Assembly: GCA_018711775.1 (NCBI GenBank)
Contig: DVHV01000088.1
Location: 1 to 8,826 of the forward strand
Direction: 5' to 3'
Source: Candidatus Onthocola stercoravium
Lineage (GTDB): Bacteria; Bacillota_I; Bacilli_A; RF39; UBA660
Length of the DNA: 8,826 nucleotides
In this document: one piece after another, positions 6,056 to 8,826 of the stretch
How the letters are laid out: every line of letters starts with the position of its first letter
Position numbering within the stretch: the first letter of the stretch is position 1
Translations under genes and position numbers: made by a program
The notes under the pieces: generated by a model
What the model was told of the DNA's origin: nothing
What the model saw: the letters and a program-made list of their open reading frames with translations, nothing else
Databases searched by the model: none

Positions 6056-6450
6056 ATATTATGCAATGTAATAGATGCAATAAGCATTACGGATCTTTTA
6101 AGACTACTATTTTCGTTAGATTTCTTTTTATCTTCCTTCTTTGTCAAAAAATCAAACAGTTTATCACCTAAAAATAAGAGAATTCCCCCACCCAAAAAGC
6201 CTAAGGATACCACTAACCATGGAATCATATTTAAAGATGTAGCCATTTCAATAGCAGGTGATAACATCGAAAAAAATGTCGCAGCAATCATAACTCCAGC
6301 AGCAAAACCTAGCATGGCATCTAATGCACTTTTTTTAACATTCTTAAATAAAAAAACAACTGCTGAACCTAAAGATGTTATTGCCCAAGTGAAAATTGTC
6401 GCAATCATAGCTTGAATAGGATAATTTAAACTAGTAAACCATATAAACAT
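6050..6450 (-). pseudogene. ZIP-family metal transporter, N-terminal half (interrupted gene)
   Basis: This encodes helices 1-3 and the first part of helix 4 of the ZIP transporter completed at 2096-2506. The frame is open from a TTG at 6456, but GAGG (6461-6458) is 7 nt before ATG 6450, so MFIWFTSLNYP is the preferred start. Landmarks are FTWAITSLGSAVVFLF (helix 1), DAMLGFAAGVMIAATFFSMLSPAIEMA (helix 2), VVSLGFLGGGILLFLGDKL (helix 3), a Lys/Glu/Ser-rich cytoplasmic loop, and IASITLHNIP leading into the split motif. Native sequence ends at the GA core (6051-6050). The frame then runs LCFM into element DNA and stops at 6031. The truncated product keeps the metal-ligand His and Asn but loses the Glu context and helices 5-8, so it should be inactive. 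Excision would restore a 269 aa protein of normal family length. Confidence 0.9.
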
Positions 6451-6457
6451 TTTCAAA

Positions 6458-6461
6458 CCTC
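6458..6461 (-). promoter_or_regulatory. Ribosome binding site setting the zip start at 6450
   Basis: GAGG on the minus strand lies 7 nt before ATG 6450 and only 1 nt before the TTG at 6456, so the ATG is the better start. The zip promoter must lie between here and Lon (about 6462-6540), but I see no convincing -35/-10 pair on the minus strand. Confidence 0.6.
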
Positions 6462-6504
6462 ACTTCATTTGTAGTGTATGCAATTAATTTTATTTGTGTT
6501 TATC

Positions 6505-6533
6505 TTTACAAAACATTTCAAAACCATTATAAT
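6505..6533 (+). promoter_or_regulatory. lon: Promoter of lon (sigma-A type)
   Basis: TTTACA (6505-6510), a 17-nt spacer, then TATAAT (6528-6533). This is 5/6 at -35, 6/6 at -10, with optimal spacing. Transcription should start near 6540, downstream of the ATG at 6478, which rules that start out. I see no CIRCE or CtsR-type operator around it. Confidence 0.8.
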
Positions 6534-6545
6534 AACTTTTAGTTC

Positions 6546-6551
6546 GGGAGG
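6546..6551 (+). promoter_or_regulatory. lon: Ribosome binding site of lon
   Basis: GGGAGG with a 7-nt spacer to ATG 6559. It fixes the start of Lon at 6559 instead of the upstream in-frame ATG at 6478. Confidence 0.85.
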
Positions 6552-6558
6552 CGAAATC

Positions 6559-8820
6559 ATGTTCAATATACCAGTAATCATTTTAAAAAAATTAGTTATC
6601 CTTCCTAAACAGGAAATAAAGTTAGAATTAAACAATATAATAAGTGAAAAAACTATAAAAGAAGCGAGTTTAAATTATAAAGGTGAAATTCTAGTAATTG
6701 CTCCCATTGATACTAAAGAAGAAGAACCAAGTGTTGATGATTTACCAAAAGTAGGAGTAATTGCTAGAGTTAAAAGTAAGATAGCTTCTGAAAATGGTAT
6801 TCAAGTAAAAATCCAAGGTATTAAAAGAGTAGCAGTTAATAAATATTTTAATAACTTTGAAGATATTTTATTTAGTGAAGTAATGTATATAGATTTACCT
6901 CCTTTAGTAGAAGATGAAAAAAATGCTATTTTACGTATGTTAATTGATACATTAAATCAATATATTGAAACTAGTAATAGTGCTTCAAATGATATACTAG
7001 CATATATCACTAACAATAAAGATTTAGATAGAGTTACTGATGTAATTACTTCTTATTTACCATTTGATATTTCTAAAAAATTAGAATATATGCAAAATAT
7101 TAATCCCATTAAAAGAGCTAAAGCATTAATTAAAGATATGCAAGAAGAAATAAAAATCGCCGAACTAGATGCAGAATTAGATGGTAAAGTTGATGATATA
7201 TTAGTCAGGGATCAAAGAAAATTTGTTTTAAAAGAAAAAATTAAAGTTATAAAAAAAGAACTTGGAGAAGAAACATTACAAGAAGAACAAGCAAAACATT
7301 TTCGTGAAATACTAAGTAAATTAAGAATTGAAAAAAGAATTAAAGACAAAATTGAACACGAAATAAATAAATTTGAATTAATGAATGAATCTAGCCCAGA
7401 GATAAGCATATTGAGAAATTATATAGATTATATGCTTAATTTGCCGTGGACAAAAAGTAGTAAGGAAACTTCTAATTTTAATACGGTTTTAAAATCATTA
7501 AATGAATCCCATTATGGTTTGGATAATATAAAAACAAGAATTACTGAATATGTAGCTATTAAAAATATCAATAAAAATATTAGTAGTCCAATTATTTGTT
7601 TAGTTGGTCCACCAGGAGTAGGTAAAACTAGCATTGCGATGTCAATTGCTAAATCGTTAAATAGAAAGTTTTATAAAATAAGTGTTGGTGGTTTGAATGA
7701 TTCAACTGAATTAATTGGTTCCAGAAGAACATATCTTGCAGCATCCCCTGGTAAGATTATTCAAGCAATAAATAAGTGCGGTAGCAACAATCCTGTCATT
7801 TTAATCGACGAAGTTGATAAAATGGTTAAAGATTACAAGGGAGATCCAGCTAGTACCTTATTAGAAATCCTTGATCCTGTTCAAAATAAATTTTTTACTG
7901 ACAATTATTTGGAGGAACCATTTGATTTAAGTAATGTTTTATTTATTCTTACTGCTAATTATATTGCAGATATTCCTAGTCCTTTAATTGATAGAGTAGA
8001 AATAATTGAGTTAAATAGCTATACTATATTTGAGAAAAAAGATATTGCTAAAAAATATTTATTGCCGCGGATATTTAAAGAACATGTAATAATAGATGAA
8101 AATATTAGAATTTCCGATGAACTGTTATATTTTATTATCAACTCTTATACAAAAGAAGCTGGAGTAAGAGATTTAGAAAGAGTTCTTAGTTCGTTAATTA
8201 GGAAAATGGCAATCAACAATATTAAAACCATTAATGAAGAAAAAGTAATTAAATTATTAGGAAATCCCAAATATACTACTGAAATAATTGAAGAAAATAT
8301 TCCGGGAGTTGTAAATATGCTTGCTTATACCAACATGGGAGGAGTAGTAACTACAACAGAAGTAATAGATTATAAAGGAAATGGTAATATTTTGATAACA
8401 GGTAGTGTAGGTAAAGTAATGGAAGAAAGTATTCAAGTAATTGTATCTTTTGTAAAAAGTCATTATAAATACAATTTAAACAATATTGACTTACATTTTC
8501 ATCTGTTAGATGCTTCGACTAAAAAAGATGGACCGTCCGCTGGTTTGAGTATAGCTATGGCTTTAATTTCATTATTAGAAAAAAGAACTATTCCTTCAGA
8601 TGTAGCTTTTACTGGTGAGTTAACTTTAAATGGTAAAATTTTAAAAATCGGAGGATTAAAAGAAAAGTTAATCGGAGCATACAACAAAAATATTAATACT
8701 GTGTATATACCAACAAGAAATGTTTCAGATTTAAAAGATATACCTAAAGAAATTGTTAATAAGTTAGAAATTATTCCTGTTGAAAATTTTGATGAATTAT
8801 ATAAAATATTTTTTAAGTAA
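6559..8820 (+). CDS. lon: ATP-dependent Lon protease
   Basis: A 753 aa cytoplasmic AAA+ serine protease that unfolds and degrades damaged and regulatory proteins. The start is set by GGGAGG and by a promoter lying after the earlier ATG. Residues ~1-190 are the N-terminal substrate-binding domain (IPVIILKKLVILP), followed by a charged helical region (~190-290). The AAA+ module has Walker A GPPGVGKT (350-357), Walker B VILIDEVDK (413-421) and the GGLNDSTELIGSRRTY region. The protease domain has KKDGPSAG with catalytic Ser660, and GGLKEK with catalytic Lys703. The Ser-Lys distance of 43 equals that of E. coli Lon (S679/K722). The N-terminal domain is shorter and more divergent than in typical ~775-800 aa Lons, and the usual GLAWT motif is MLAYT. 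All catalytic residues are present. It is divergent from zip, with no sign of functional linkage. Confidence 0.95.
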   Translation: MFNIPVIILKKLVILPKQEIKLELNNIISEKTIKEASLNYKGEILVIAPIDTKEEEPSVDDLPKVGVIARVKSKIASENGIQVKIQGIKRVAVNKYFNNFEDILFSEVMYIDLPPLVEDEKNAILRMLIDTLNQYIETSNSASNDILAYITNNKDLDRVTDVITSYLPFDISKKLEYMQNINPIKRAKALIKDMQEEIKIAELDAELDGKVDDILVRDQRKFVLKEKIKVIKKELGEETLQEEQAKHFREILSKLRIEKRIKDKIEHEINKFELMNESSPEISILRNYIDYMLNLPWTKSSKETSNFNTVLKSLNESHYGLDNIKTRITEYVAIKNINKNISSPIICLVGPPGVGKTSIAMSIAKSLNRKFYKISVGGLNDSTELIGSRRTYLAASPGKIIQAINKCGSNNPVILIDEVDKMVKDYKGDPASTLLEILDPVQNKFFTDNYLEEPFDLSNVLFILTANYIADIPSPLIDRVEIIELNSYTIFEKKDIAKKYLLPRIFKEHVIIDENIRISDELLYFIINSYTKEAGVRDLERVLSSLIRKMAINNIKTINEEKVIKLLGNPKYTTEIIEENIPGVVNMLAYTNMGGVVTTTEVIDYKGNGNILITGSVGKVMEESIQVIVSFVKSHYKYNLNNIDLHFHLLDASTKKDGPSAGLSIAMALISLLEKRTIPSDVAFTGELTLNGKILKIGGLKEKLIGAYNKNINTVYIPTRNVSDLKDIPKEIVNKLEIIPVENFDELYKIFFK

Positions 8821-8826
8821 GTTGTC

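Noticed and set aside
6478..6558. Lon starting at the ATG at 6478 (780 aa)
   Set aside because: TTTACA-17-TATAAT at 6505-6533 lies downstream of that ATG, and GGGAGG precedes the ATG at 6559. The extra 27 residues are not Lon-like.
7212..8687. Minus-strand frames of 62-68 aa (7212-7409, 8257-8463, 8499-8687)
   Set aside because: They are antisense shadows of Lon, which is intact and well recognised.
1..8826. CRISPR array, tRNA or rRNA genes, riboswitch
   Set aside because: Reading both strands I saw no regularly spaced direct repeats, no tRNA- or rRNA-like conserved segments and no recognisable riboswitch leader. A dedicated covariance search was not possible.

Overview
The window is AT-rich DNA with strong GGAGG-type ribosome binding sites, TGA used as a stop and TGG for tryptophan. 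Together with the protein families present, this suggests a low-G+C Bacillota/Bacilli-type bacterium with the standard bacterial code, possibly a gut lineage. The species cannot be fixed from the sequence.

Layout. (1) Positions 1-1640 (+) hold the 3' part of an ABC exporter that starts left of the window and ends at a hairpin terminator. (2) Positions 1663-2058 contain no intact gene. They hold a 5'-truncated XRE-type regulator relic (-) abutting a fragment of a glycine-rich surface protein (+). (3) Positions 2096-6450 (-) are one ZIP-family divalent metal transporter gene cut in two by a 3,545-bp mobile element. (4) Positions 6559-8820 (+) encode an ATP-dependent Lon protease, transcribed divergently from zip behind a near-consensus promoter.

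The inserted element is the main discovery. It carries four minus-strand genes: a 607-612 aa coiled-coil/membrane protein of unknown function, an ATGA-coupled 86 aa acidic protein, an intrinsic terminator, a 31 aa small ORF, and a short (418 aa) serine recombinase that the small ORF overlaps. Its ends can be placed by sequence. Both junctions share TCTGGT. Removing the DNA between the two copies rejoins the zip halves in frame to a 269 aa protein with an intact HNIPEG metal-binding motif. The element's own ends rejoin to an almost perfectly symmetric site, ATAAACCA-GA-TGGTTTAT, with 19-bp arms matching at 16/19. This is the expected geometry of a serine-recombinase attP with a central dinucleotide.

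Taken together, this looks like a compact site-specific serine-recombinase transposon. It targets the codons for the most conserved metal-ligand motif of ZIP transporters, inactivates the gene reversibly, and carries an unrecognised two-gene cargo. The recombinase also appears to lack most of the coiled-coil segment usual in large serine recombinases, and the 31 aa ORF is a candidate accessory or directionality factor. Those last two points are inference.
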